Shown here: in pieces, positions 49,384 through 57,331 of the stretch
Layout: the number at the start of each line of letters is the position of its first letter
Position numbering within the stretch: the stretch's first letter is position 1
Assembly (NCBI RefSeq): GCF_023914155.1
Contig: NZ_JAMWYS010000058.1
Location: 1-64,000, forward strand
DNA: 64,000 nucleotides
Reading direction: 5' to 3'
Source of the DNA: Solitalea agri
GTDB taxonomy: Bacteria; Bacteroidota; Bacteroidia; Sphingobacteriales; Sphingobacteriaceae
The notes under the pieces: generated by a model
Told to the model about the DNA's origin: nothing
What the model saw: the letters and a program-made list of their open reading frames with translations, nothing else
The model's database searches: none
Program-made: the position numbers and the translations under genes

Positions 49384-49413
49384 AAAGGTGGTTTGTAAAC
49401 AGACCACCTTTTT
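49384..49413 (+). terminator. Terminator of katG
   Basis: AAAGGTGGT (49384-49392) pairs with ACCACCTTT (49403-49411), T run follows. It lies 33 bases behind the katG stop. Confidence 0.85.
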
Positions 49414-49452
49414 ACTTAATATTCGAATTAAACCTTATTTGAAAAAAAATTC

Positions 49453-49460
49453 TACTTTTG
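49453..49460 (+). promoter_or_regulatory. -7 element TACTTTTG of the ABC-F gene
   Basis: An exact TAnnTTTG match. It gives the ABC-F gene a leader of about 110 nt, long for this genome. The leader carries a small hairpin ACCAAT-ACA-ATTGGT (49529-49543) followed by a T-rich stretch. Confidence 0.6.
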
Positions 49461-49576
49461 CCATCTAAATTAAAAGTCTCACAGCACTATATGTAAGATA
49501 AAATTTCTTTCAGGTAATTAAATACAGCACCAATACAATTGGTTTGCTTTTTCATTCACCTTTATCGAAAGGAATT

Positions 49577-51163
49577 ATGCTTATTTTACAGAACATTTCA
49601 TACGTACATCCAAATAAAGATTTATTATTTGTCAACCTTAACCTATCCCTGGAACATAAGGATAAGATAGCCCTTATTGGTAATAACGGAACGGGTAAAT
49701 CAACTCTTCTTAAAATTATAGCCAATGAATTACAACCTACGCAAGGTCAGTTAAGGGTTGAATCATTACCATATTACATCCCTCAGATTTTTGGGCAGTA
49801 TAATCATTTGACTATAGCGGAAGCATTGAAAATTGATCATAAACTTAACGCCTTCTATGAGATATTAAATGGCGAGGTTACCGAAGATAATATGAATTTG
49901 CTTGCAGACGATTGGCGTATTGAGGAACGTTGCAATGAAGCTTTAAGCTACTGGAATTTGGCAGATCTTGATTTAACTACCAAATTGGAAAACTTGAGCG
50001 GCGGCCAAAAGACCAAAGTATTTCTTGCAGGAATTTCCATTCATCAGCCTGAACTAGTTTTATTGGATGAGCCAAGCAATCACTTGGATGTATTAGGTCG
50101 AAAACAGCTATATGAATTTATTGAATCCACCCAATGCGCAATGATTGCTGTTAGCCACGACCGTAAGCTCCTGAATCTTTTAAATACGATGTGTGAGCTA
50201 AAAAAAGATGGTATTTCAGTTTACGGAGGGAATTATGACTTTTATGCTGAACAAAAGCAAATTGAGAATAATTCTTTAAGCCTGGAAATCAGTTATAAAG
50301 AAAAGGAGCTTCGGAAAGCACGAGAAAAAGAACGGGAAACATTAGAGCGCCAGCAAAAATTAGATGCGCGTGGTAAAGGGAAGAAAGAGAAGGCAGGCGT
50401 TGCTCGCATCATGATGAACACCTTGCGAAATAATGCTGAAAATAGCTCGTCGAAGCTAAAAAGTGTACACGCAGAGAAAATTGGAGGGATTACAAAAAAT
50501 TTGCATGAGCTCCGTCAATCAGTACCTGATAATGATAAAATGAAGTTCGGTTTTGACGACTCCAATTTGCATAAGGGTAAAATTTTGTTCACATGTACCG
50601 GTCTTAATTTCAGTTACGGAGAACAAATGCTTTGGGCCAATCCGTTAAATCTTCAAATTTCAAGCGGTGAACGTATTTTATTAAAGGGTTTAAATGGATC
50701 GGGTAAAAGCACACTAATACAACTTATTATAGGAAGTTTACTACCAACTACCGGATCAGTTTTTAGTGCTGAAATCAAATCGGTATATATTGATCAGGAC
50801 TATTCATTGATCGAAAATCATTTTACTGTTTATGAGCAGGCCCAGAGTTTTAATAGTGGCAAGTTGGAGGAGCACGAGGTTAAAATAAGGCTTAATCGTT
50901 TTCTGTTTTCCAAAGACGATTGGGACAAACCTTGTAGTGCTTTAAGTGGTGGAGAACGGATGCGGTTAACAATTTGTTGTTTAAATATCTATAATCTTTC
51001 TCCTGACGTGATCATTTTAGATGAACCCACCAACAACCTGGATCTTCAGAATATTGGCATATTAACCTCAGCTATTAATGAATATTCAGGGACGCTGCTA
51101 GTTGTTACGCATGATGAACAGTTTATTCAAGAGATAAATATTGAACGTATTATGGAACTTTGA
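49577..51163 (+). CDS. ABC-F family ATPase
   Basis: 528 aa from ATG 49577, preceded by AAAGGA. Two ABC domains in one soluble chain without membrane helices: Walker A GNNGTGKST and GLNGSGKST, signatures LSGGQKTKVFLAG and LSGGERMRLTICCL. A charged linker (about 225-315, KEKELRKAREKERETLERQ ... ARGKGKKEKAG) lies between them. ABC-F proteins act on the ribosome; some dislodge antibiotics, others help translation. The linker and the long leader make a ribosome-protection role possible, but sequence alone does not prove resistance. The in-frame codon at 49544 is rejected because the RBS fits 49577. Confidence 0.88.
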   Translation: MLILQNISYVHPNKDLLFVNLNLSLEHKDKIALIGNNGTGKSTLLKIIANELQPTQGQLRVESLPYYIPQIFGQYNHLTIAEALKIDHKLNAFYEILNGEVTEDNMNLLADDWRIEERCNEALSYWNLADLDLTTKLENLSGGQKTKVFLAGISIHQPELVLLDEPSNHLDVLGRKQLYEFIESTQCAMIAVSHDRKLLNLLNTMCELKKDGISVYGGNYDFYAEQKQIENNSLSLEISYKEKELRKAREKERETLERQQKLDARGKGKKEKAGVARIMMNTLRNNAENSSSKLKSVHAEKIGGITKNLHELRQSVPDNDKMKFGFDDSNLHKGKILFTCTGLNFSYGEQMLWANPLNLQISSGERILLKGLNGSGKSTLIQLIIGSLLPTTGSVFSAEIKSVYIDQDYSLIENHFTVYEQAQSFNSGKLEEHEVKIRLNRFLFSKDDWDKPCSALSGGERMRLTICCLNIYNLSPDVIILDEPTNNLDLQNIGILTSAINEYSGTLLVVTHDEQFIQEINIERIMEL

Positions 51164-51174
51164 TTGTTTGAAAT

Positions 51175-51249
51175 CCTTGTCATCCCGAGTTACTAGAAAT
51201 CTGAATCAGAAATGGGTTGAAAATTCCCTCTACTTCAGGATGACAAAGG
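51175..51249. repeat. Inverted-repeat element (GTCATCC type) between convergent genes
   Basis: TTGTCATCC (51177-51185) and GGATGACAA (51238-51246) form a 9-bp perfect match, extended with bulges to 51175 and 51249. This resembles the GTCATCC-type dispersed repeats I associate with Bacteroidota genomes. It lies between the ABC-F and PLP-enzyme genes and could end transcripts from both sides. Confidence 0.6.
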
Positions 51250-51271
51250 TTTTGACAGTCTCGATATACCT

Positions 51272-52387
51272 TTAGGCCAAAAGTGCCTGATCAATATCGG
51301 CAATAAGATCATCTATATGTTCCAGGCCAACAGAAACTCTTAACAAGTTTTGAGGGGTTTTCGTGTCAGGGCCTTCTTGTGAAGCACGATGTTCAATTAA
51401 ACTTTCTACTCCACCTAAACTCGTAGCCTGCATAAACAACTTGGTGGTGTTAGCCACTTTAATAGCTTCTTTGGCCTCACCTTTAACTTGAAACGATAAC
51501 ATACCTCCAAACCCATTTTTCATTTGCTGTGCGGCAACTGCGTGATCGGGGTGAGAAGGTAAGCCTGGATAATACACTTTTTCAACCTTTGGATGTTGTT
51601 CAAGGAACTTAGCCAGTGCCATTGCATTTTCACAATGTCCTCTCATCCGATACGGTAATGTTTTTATTCCCCGCAGGGTTAAATAACAATCAAACGGTGA
51701 AGGAACACCACCTCCCAACAGTTGCACCATCTTAATTCTTCCAAAGAAATCATCATTCTTTTTAGCAATAATGGCTCCGCCTAAAACATCGCTATGCCCA
51801 TTAATATATTTGGTTGTTGCATGCATTACGAGGTCAACGCCCATATCCAACGGACGCTGAATACAAGGAGTAGCAAACGTATTATCGACAGCAGTAATTA
51901 TATCATGCTGTTTAGCTAGCTCAACCACACGGGCTATATCGGTAATCTTCATCAATGGATTTGAAGGTGTCTCCATCCAAATGAGCCTTGTATTTGGCCT
52001 GATGTGATTTTCAATTTCATTAAAATCAATAAAGGTCACCCACATTTTTAATTCGACAAATATGTATCGAAGCTGAGTACGCAGGCCATGATACATATCA
52101 TCGGGAGCGATAATATGATCACCGGGCTGTAAGGCCTGAAAAACCGCGAATGCCGCTGCTGAACCTGAACCAAAAGCCAATGCTGCTTCACCGCCTTCCA
52201 ATGCTGCCATACAGCTTTCGAGTTGCTGACGATTAGGGTTATTATGTCGGGTGTACATAAATCCTTTGGAATAACCCAAGTCTTCATCGCGCAAAAAGGT
52301 GGTTGATAAGTTGATAGGAGAGGTTACTGCACCTGTAGCACTATCAGGATGATTGCTGGCATGAATGGCTAATGTCTCTATTTTCAT
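51272..52387 (-). CDS. Cystathionine gamma-synthase family PLP enzyme
   Basis: 371 aa from ATG 52387; upstream codons lack family character. Fold-type I PLP enzyme of the Cys/Met metabolism group: MKIETLAIHASNHPDSATGAV at the start, YTRHNNPNRQQLESCMAALEGG, and the PLP lysine in HATTKYINGHSDVLGG. Could be cystathionine gamma-synthase (MetB) or gamma-/beta-lyase; the sequence does not separate these. Divergent from the CHAD gene, with a 71-base gap. Confidence 0.9.
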   Translation of the reverse strand: MKIETLAIHASNHPDSATGAVTSPINLSTTFLRDEDLGYSKGFMYTRHNNPNRQQLESCMAALEGGEAALAFGSGSAAAFAVFQALQPGDHIIAPDDMYHGLRTQLRYIFVELKMWVTFIDFNEIENHIRPNTRLIWMETPSNPLMKITDIARVVELAKQHDIITAVDNTFATPCIQRPLDMGVDLVMHATTKYINGHSDVLGGAIIAKKNDDFFGRIKMVQLLGGGVPSPFDCYLTLRGIKTLPYRMRGHCENAMALAKFLEQHPKVEKVYYPGLPSHPDHAVAAQQMKNGFGGMLSFQVKGEAKEAIKVANTTKLFMQATSLGGVESLIEHRASQEGPDTKTPQNLLRVSVGLEHIDDLIADIDQALLA

Positions 52388-52458
52388 ATTAGAAATTATT
52401 GTATTAATTAAGCTAATAAGGTAGTTTAAAAAGCCTAAATTTAATAAAGAATCAGCAT

Positions 52459-53262
52459 GTGGAAACTGAAAATCGCACGATCGATGTACTTTCTTCAGAT
52501 TTAAATGAAGTGTTGGCTTTATTATCTGGCGATTGCAACAACGAACATTTGCATACACTACGCATAAAACTCAAAACACTTAAAGCTTTATGCCTATTGT
52601 ACCAACATCACCTAAATAATCCTGATGCTAATCAATCCCTCTTTAAGCCTTTTAAAAAACTCTTTAAGCATGCCGGTAGATTACGAGATAATCATCAGCT
52701 CGAAAAACACCTGAAACATTATTTTTCTGAAGAAAATGAACTAATAAACGACTTGCATGAGCATTTATCGTATGAACGTCATGAACTTAAAAAGAAATTT
52801 ATTGAAAAAATAGACAATTATAATGGGGCCGAAGCACTAGGAACCTTAAATAAACTCGCTGACTATATTGAGGATCCAACGACAATTGATACTTTAAATA
52901 AAGATTTAAAAGTATTTAGTATCAACAAATTGAATATACAGGATAAATTGTTGCATGGACCCGACAAAGAACAACTGCATCATATTAGGGCGCAACTGAA
53001 ACATGTTTTACTATTACGTAAACTGTTTCATAGAACTTCAGCTGATAAAACCACTGTTGAGCATATTGATCATTTGCAGGAAGAACTAGGAAAATTACAT
53101 GACTATGAGCTACTTTATAAGTTTGTTACAAAGCATATAGAAGAAGCGGAGCAAGACCTGGAATTAAGACATAGAATACTGAATCTCAATATTTTTATAG
53201 AAAAACTACGAATCGATTGCCTTAAAAAACTGTCTATACTGAATACTAATTCACTTGTTTAA
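52459..53262 (+). CDS. CHAD domain protein
   Basis: 267 aa, helical, with the conserved histidine-basic pattern repeated (HLHTLRIKLKTLKALCLLYQ and HHIRAQLKHVLLLRKLF). CHAD domains bind inorganic polyphosphate and often target granules. No CYTH, PPK or PPX gene is nearby, so the partner is unknown. GTG start at 52459; an ATG two bases earlier is in another frame and stops after 15 codons. Confidence 0.85.
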   Translation: METENRTIDVLSSDLNEVLALLSGDCNNEHLHTLRIKLKTLKALCLLYQHHLNNPDANQSLFKPFKKLFKHAGRLRDNHQLEKHLKHYFSEENELINDLHEHLSYERHELKKKFIEKIDNYNGAEALGTLNKLADYIEDPTTIDTLNKDLKVFSINKLNIQDKLLHGPDKEQLHHIRAQLKHVLLLRKLFHRTSADKTTVEHIDHLQEELGKLHDYELLYKFVTKHIEEAEQDLELRHRILNLNIFIEKLRIDCLKKLSILNTNSLV

Positions 53263-53395
53263 AAACAGTTTTTAGAGTTTTGATGTTTCCATTGACATAG
53301 TCAACATTGTTTACTATTTAAAGGTAATGTACATTTGTTGTATCCACTAAACCGTTTAAATTTCTTTTTAGGCTTAGAACCTATTAAAGGTTTTC

Positions 53396-53403
53396 TATTT
53401 TTG
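53396..53403 (+). promoter_or_regulatory. -7 element TATTTTTG of the menaquinone operon
   Basis: An exact TAnnTTTG match, 14 bases before the mqnE ATG. The operon runs to the terminator at 56996. Confidence 0.65.
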
Positions 53404-53417
53404 TCAAAATTTAATAC

Positions 53418-54626
53418 ATGAGATCTGAAACACAACTCGACATACTTTTAGCAGATCCGCATCTTGCTCCCGAACTAAAGTGCATTGCCCAAAAAGTAAA
53501 GGATAACCAACGCATTACATTTGACGAAGGTGTATTACTTTATGAAAAAGGTGATCTTGGCTACTTAGGAACGCTTGCCAATTATATCAGGGAGAAGAGA
53601 CATGGCGATTTCACGTATTTTAACCGCAACTTCCATATCGAACCTACCAATCTTTGTGTATATGATTGCAAGTTCTGTTCATACTCACGTTTAATAAAAC
53701 AGCGTAGCGAAGGGTGGGAATTCACCATGGAAGACATGATGAATGTGGTGAAAAAATATGACGGGCAACCCGTTACTGAAGTTCATATTGTTGGAGGTGT
53801 GTTACCGCAATATGATTTTAAGTTTTACACCGAATTATTCAGTGCAATTAAAGCACATCGTCCCGAATTGCATGTTAAGGCCTTAACGCCAGTAGAATAT
53901 CATTATATATTTAAAAAGGCAAAACTTAGTTATGCTGAGGGTATGCGCCTGATGAAAGAAGCCGGATTGGAATCAATGCCAGGCGGTGGTGCAGAAATAT
54001 TCCATCCAGAAATTCGTGAGCAAATTGCTGCCGACAAATGTACAGGTGAACAATGGCTGCAAATTCATGAAGAATGGCATAAACTGGGAATGCGCTCAAA
54101 TGCCACCATGCTTTATGGACATATCGAAAAGTATTGGCATCGCATCCATCATTTGGATGAACTTCGTAAGCTGCAAGACCGCACAGGTGGATTCCAAACA
54201 TTTATTCCATTAAAATTCAGAAACAAAGACAATCAAATGTCGGATGTTGCGGAAGTTTCTGTAATTGAAGATTTGAAAAACTACGCTGTAAGCCGTATTT
54301 ACCTCGATAATTTCGATCATATCAAATCGTATTGGGCAATGATTGGTCGCGTGACCACGCAGCTTTCATTAGCTTTTGGTGTTGATGATATCGATGGGAC
54401 TATTGATGATACGACCAAAATTTACTCAATGGCCGGCTCAGAAGAACAGCATCCTGCAATGAGTACCCGTGAACTGGTTGATCTGATCAAGCATGTGAAT
54501 CGTCATCCTGTTGAACGTGATACCCTTTACAATGTGGTAACGGATTATAATAATTATGATTTCAGCCTCGAAGAGAAAGAGGCTGGATTTATTGCTTTGC
54601 CAGTAATTAATGAAGGCATTAATTAG
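53418..54626 (+). CDS. mqnE: Aminofutalosine synthase MqnE
   Basis: 402 aa. Radical-SAM enzyme that joins the chorismate-derived 3-enolpyruvylbenzoate to SAM to make aminodeoxyfutalosine, the second step of the futalosine menaquinone route. Cluster motif CVYDCKFC (Cys80, 84, 87), preceded by FNRNFHIEPTNLC; C-terminal part contains DDIDGTIDDTTKIYSMAG. First gene of an operon with a histidine phosphatase, mqnA and a DUF3050 gene, with mqnA close downstream. Confidence 0.95.
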   Translation: MRSETQLDILLADPHLAPELKCIAQKVKDNQRITFDEGVLLYEKGDLGYLGTLANYIREKRHGDFTYFNRNFHIEPTNLCVYDCKFCSYSRLIKQRSEGWEFTMEDMMNVVKKYDGQPVTEVHIVGGVLPQYDFKFYTELFSAIKAHRPELHVKALTPVEYHYIFKKAKLSYAEGMRLMKEAGLESMPGGGAEIFHPEIREQIAADKCTGEQWLQIHEEWHKLGMRSNATMLYGHIEKYWHRIHHLDELRKLQDRTGGFQTFIPLKFRNKDNQMSDVAEVSVIEDLKNYAVSRIYLDNFDHIKSYWAMIGRVTTQLSLAFGVDDIDGTIDDTTKIYSMAGSEEQHPAMSTRELVDLIKHVNRHPVERDTLYNVVTDYNNYDFSLEEKEAGFIALPVINEGIN

Positions 54627-54694
54627 AAGAAATACGAAGGTAGAAGTACAAAATACAATTTAAGAAGCATCAAGATTGCTTAGTGATGACAGGA

Positions 54695-54725
54695 GACCAT
54701 GGACTATAAACCATGGTCCATGGAC
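54695..54725. repeat. CCATGG-rich palindromic repeat inside the mqn operon
   Basis: GACCATGG (54695-54702), 8 bases, CCATGGTC (54711-54718), a perfect inverted repeat, with a third CCATGG straight after. It creates several ATG codons in frame with the next gene, which makes its true start less obvious. Confidence 0.6.
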
Positions 54726-54749
54726 AAAAAATATATGAAGGAAATTTTT

Positions 54750-55415
54750 ATGAATCACCCAGCGTTTCAAGAAGGGGATGTGGATGTTCAAAACCGGGAT
54801 TACAAGAAGATTCTGTACGTTGTTCGTCATGGCGAAACCGACTACAATCGCAGTGGAGTGGTTCAGGGACGTGGAGTTAATACCGATTTGAATCAATTAG
54901 GTCGGGAGCAAGCGCAGCTCTTTTATGATTCATATAAACAGATTCCATTCAATAAAATTTATACATCAACTTTAAAACGTACCCACCAAACCATGGAGCC
55001 TTTTATCACTAAGGGATTACCTTGGGAACAGTTTGAAGGTTTTGATGAGCTGGATTGGGGCGAGAATGAGGGAAAACCTTATAAATCAGACGTTATTGAC
55101 AGTTTTACTGCTGTGACTAGCGCCTGGACAGAAGGTAATTATGCAGTTAGGTTTACAGGTGGAGAGAGCCCATTAGATGTAAGTCACCGCCAGATGGAGG
55201 CAATGAAGCATGTTATGAGGAAAGAAGAGGAAAAGAATGTCCTTATCTGTATGCACGGCCGTGCCATGCGTATTTTGCTTTGCGGTTTACTGAATATTGA
55301 GTTTAGGTATATGGACAAGTTTATCCATCAAAATACATCATTATACACACTTGGTTACGACGGGGAACAATTTGAATTAGTAACTTTTAATTCATTGGCC
55401 CATTTGGAGAAATAG
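54750..55415 (+). CDS. Histidine phosphatase family protein
   Basis: 222 aa from ATG 54750, preceded by AAGGAAA at good spacing; the ATG at 54699 lies in the repeat and would add 17 residues of repeat-derived sequence. Branch-1 phosphatase fold: ILYVVRHGETDYNRSG with the catalytic RHG, YTSTLKRTHQTMEPF, and the second histidine in ICMHGRAMRILLCG. The substrate could be a phosphorylated intermediate or a sugar phosphate. Its place between mqnE and mqnA suggests a role with the pathway, but no such enzyme is established there. Confidence 0.85.
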   Translation: MNHPAFQEGDVDVQNRDYKKILYVVRHGETDYNRSGVVQGRGVNTDLNQLGREQAQLFYDSYKQIPFNKIYTSTLKRTHQTMEPFITKGLPWEQFEGFDELDWGENEGKPYKSDVIDSFTAVTSAWTEGNYAVRFTGGESPLDVSHRQMEAMKHVMRKEEEKNVLICMHGRAMRILLCGLLNIEFRYMDKFIHQNTSLYTLGYDGEQFELVTFNSLAHLEK

Positions 55416-55419
55416 TAGG

Positions 55420-56163
55420 ATGGAAAAATTAAGAGTTTCGGCAGTTTCATATACTAATACTAAACCATTTTTATACGGACTGGAACATTCTAACGTACTG
55501 GATAAGCTTGAGCTTTCGTTGGATATTCCTGCCGATTGTGCCCAGAAACTGATAGATGATAAAGCAGATGTGGGTTTGATCCCTGTTGCTGCTTTACTTC
55601 GATTGCCTTATTACGAAATTATTGGCGATTACTGTATTGGTGCTACAGGGGCCGTAAATTCAGTATTTATATTCAGTGATGTTCCTGTTCAGCAAATCAG
55701 TACCATTTGTTTAGACCCACAGTCACGTACCTCAAATAACCTGGCACGCATCTTAATGAAGAAATACTGGAACATTGATCCGGTGATTTTACAGGAAGGC
55801 GAGGCTGATGCTCAGGTTTTAATTGGCGACAGAACTTTTGGTCGTAAACAGGAATTCAACTACGCCTATGATTTAGCCGAAGAATGGATGAATTTTACAG
55901 GTTTGCCATTTGCATTTGCCGTATGGACCGCCAATAAACCTGTTAATGAACAGTTAAAGGCCGAACTAAACAAAGCCCTTGCTTATGGTGTTGATCATAG
56001 GGTAGATCTATTGAAAACAATGGATAAACGTGCTGATTTTGATATCGACGATTACCTGTTGCATAAGATAGATTATGTGTTTGATGATAAGAAGCATCAG
56101 GCCTTGAATTTATACCTCGAATTCCTGAAAGAAATTGATCATAGTTTGATCAGCGCAGTTTAA
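55420..56163 (+). CDS. mqnA: Chorismate dehydratase MqnA
   Basis: 247 aa. Turns chorismate into 3-enolpyruvylbenzoate, the first step of the futalosine menaquinone route. Periplasmic-binding-protein-like fold: LRVSAVSYTNTKPFLYGLE, ADVGLIPVAALLRLPYYEII, TICLDPQSRTSNNLARIL and ALAYGVDHRVDLL. No signal peptide, so cytoplasmic. The stop of the phosphatase gene lies four bases upstream, indicating tight co-translation. Confidence 0.94.
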   Translation: MEKLRVSAVSYTNTKPFLYGLEHSNVLDKLELSLDIPADCAQKLIDDKADVGLIPVAALLRLPYYEIIGDYCIGATGAVNSVFIFSDVPVQQISTICLDPQSRTSNNLARILMKKYWNIDPVILQEGEADAQVLIGDRTFGRKQEFNYAYDLAEEWMNFTGLPFAFAVWTANKPVNEQLKAELNKALAYGVDHRVDLLKTMDKRADFDIDDYLLHKIDYVFDDKKHQALNLYLEFLKEIDHSLISAV

Positions 56164-56178
56164 TTTAAAATCCGGTTT

Positions 56179-56961
56179 ATGTCGAATGTAGAACAAATAC
56201 GCAACACTATAGAACCTTTGCGTCAGCAGCTTATTGAACATCCATTATATCAGAACATTAAAACCATTGAGCATTTACGCATTTTTATGCGCCATCATGT
56301 TTATGCGGTTTGGGATTTCATGTCGCTATTAAAAAGCCTGCAACAAAATCTTACTTGCACCGAAGCACCATGGAAACCAGTTGGCTCGGCAGCAACACGT
56401 TACCTGATCAATGAGATTGTGACAGGAGAGGAGAGCGATGTAGATGAGCAGGGTAACCGTATAAGTCACTTTGAGTTATACCTCGATGCCATGAAACAGG
56501 CAGGTGCCGACAAATCGCAGTTAAAATTCTTTTTAAAATGCGTAACCGGTATTTATTCAGTTACTAATGCTCTTCGCACAGCTGAACTACCCAATTCGAT
56601 ACAACAATTCGTGAATTTCACTTTCGATACCATTGCCGAAGGAAAGCTGCATACACAAGCGGCCGTTTTTACTTTTGGTCGAGAAGACTTAATACCCGAT
56701 ATGTTTATTTCCATTCTACGAGAATTGGATCAACAACATCCTGGCGAAATCGGCATTTTCAGGTATTATATTGAGCGTCATATCGAAGTAGATGGTGGTC
56801 ATCATGGCCAATTAGCTATTCAAATGACCGAGGAGCTTTGTGATGATGATGATAAATGGAAAGCTGCAGAAAAGGCTGTAATTGCTGCCCTAAACTCGCG
56901 CATCAAGCTGTGGGATGGTGTACTTGCCGAGATCAAAAAGACCACTGTTCTTGTGAGTTAA
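56179..56961 (+). CDS. DUF3050 (heme-oxygenase-like fold) protein
   Basis: 260 aa, all-helical, cytoplasmic. Family signature: EHLRIFMRHHVYAVWDFMSLLKSL, RYLINEIVTGEESDVDEQGN, HFELYLDAMKQAGAD and RHIEVDGGHHGQLAIQM. The conserved histidines and acids suit a metal or heme site on a heme-oxygenase-like scaffold; the reaction is unknown. Sixteen bases after mqnA and before the operon terminator, so a link to quinone metabolism is likely, not proven. Confidence 0.88.
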   Translation: MSNVEQIRNTIEPLRQQLIEHPLYQNIKTIEHLRIFMRHHVYAVWDFMSLLKSLQQNLTCTEAPWKPVGSAATRYLINEIVTGEESDVDEQGNRISHFELYLDAMKQAGADKSQLKFFLKCVTGIYSVTNALRTAELPNSIQQFVNFTFDTIAEGKLHTQAAVFTFGREDLIPDMFISILRELDQQHPGEIGIFRYYIERHIEVDGGHHGQLAIQMTEELCDDDDKWKAAEKAVIAALNSRIKLWDGVLAEIKKTTVLVS

Positions 56962-56995
56962 TATAGCTTATCCTAAAAATATACCTTAGGTACAG

Positions 56996-57028
56996 AGGCT
57001 CGTTACTTTATTGTAACGGGCCTTTTGA
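56996..57028 (+). terminator. Terminator of the menaquinone operon
   Basis: An 11-bp stem (56996-57006 with 57013-57023), including one G-U pair, loop TTTATT, then TTTT. Thirty-five bases after the DUF3050 stop. Confidence 0.85.
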
Positions 57029-57114
57029 TTTTTAAGGCTAAATCTCTCCCCAATTTAGATATTGGATAAAATAATTAATTCGGAGTACTGAAAACTTGTA
57101 AATAAATCCCATAA

Positions 57115-57165
57115 ATGAAGGCTAAGTGCAACACTAGAAGCAGTTGCATAACAGTTATTAAATAA
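57115..57165 (+). CDS. Candidate 16-codon leader peptide (two cysteines) before dcaP-like gene
   Basis: ATG 57115 to TAA 57163-57165 encodes MKAKCNTRSSCITVIK. It has no clear Shine-Dalgarno sequence and no obvious promoter match. Its TAA overlaps the first base of a strong terminator stem, and its own coding region can fold through TGCAAC (57127-57132) and GTTGCA (57143-57148). The layout is that of a ribosome-controlled attenuator for the downstream porin. It may be chance; no homologue check is possible here. Confidence 0.3.
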   Translation: MKAKCNTRSSCITVIK

Positions 57166-57206
57166 GCCCTTGAAAATTGGTCACACAACTTTCAAGGGCT
57201 TTTTGC
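57164..57206 (+). terminator. Orphan terminator between the mqn operon and the porin gene
   Basis: AAGCCCTTGAAA (57164-57175) pairs exactly with 57190-57201, 14-base loop, then TTTT. It follows no full-size gene: the preceding terminator is 140 bases upstream, so it ends either a short RNA or an attenuated porin leader. Confidence 0.8.
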
Positions 57207-57331
57207 TTTGAAAGCACTTATTGAAATCGCATAGTAACCGCTGTTGAGTTTTTGTTTTCACCTTGTTTCATAAATAAAAAAACGGTAAATTTTTAAAGCA
57301 TTAGCATACAGTTAATTACAAAACCAACTCT

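Noticed and set aside
49577-51163. Calling the ABC-F protein an antibiotic-resistance gene
   Set aside because: ABC-F members include housekeeping translation factors; the linker and leader are suggestive only.
52457-52504. ATG two bases before the CHAD start
   Set aside because: It is in another frame and stops after 15 codons; the GTG frame gives the full CHAD domain.
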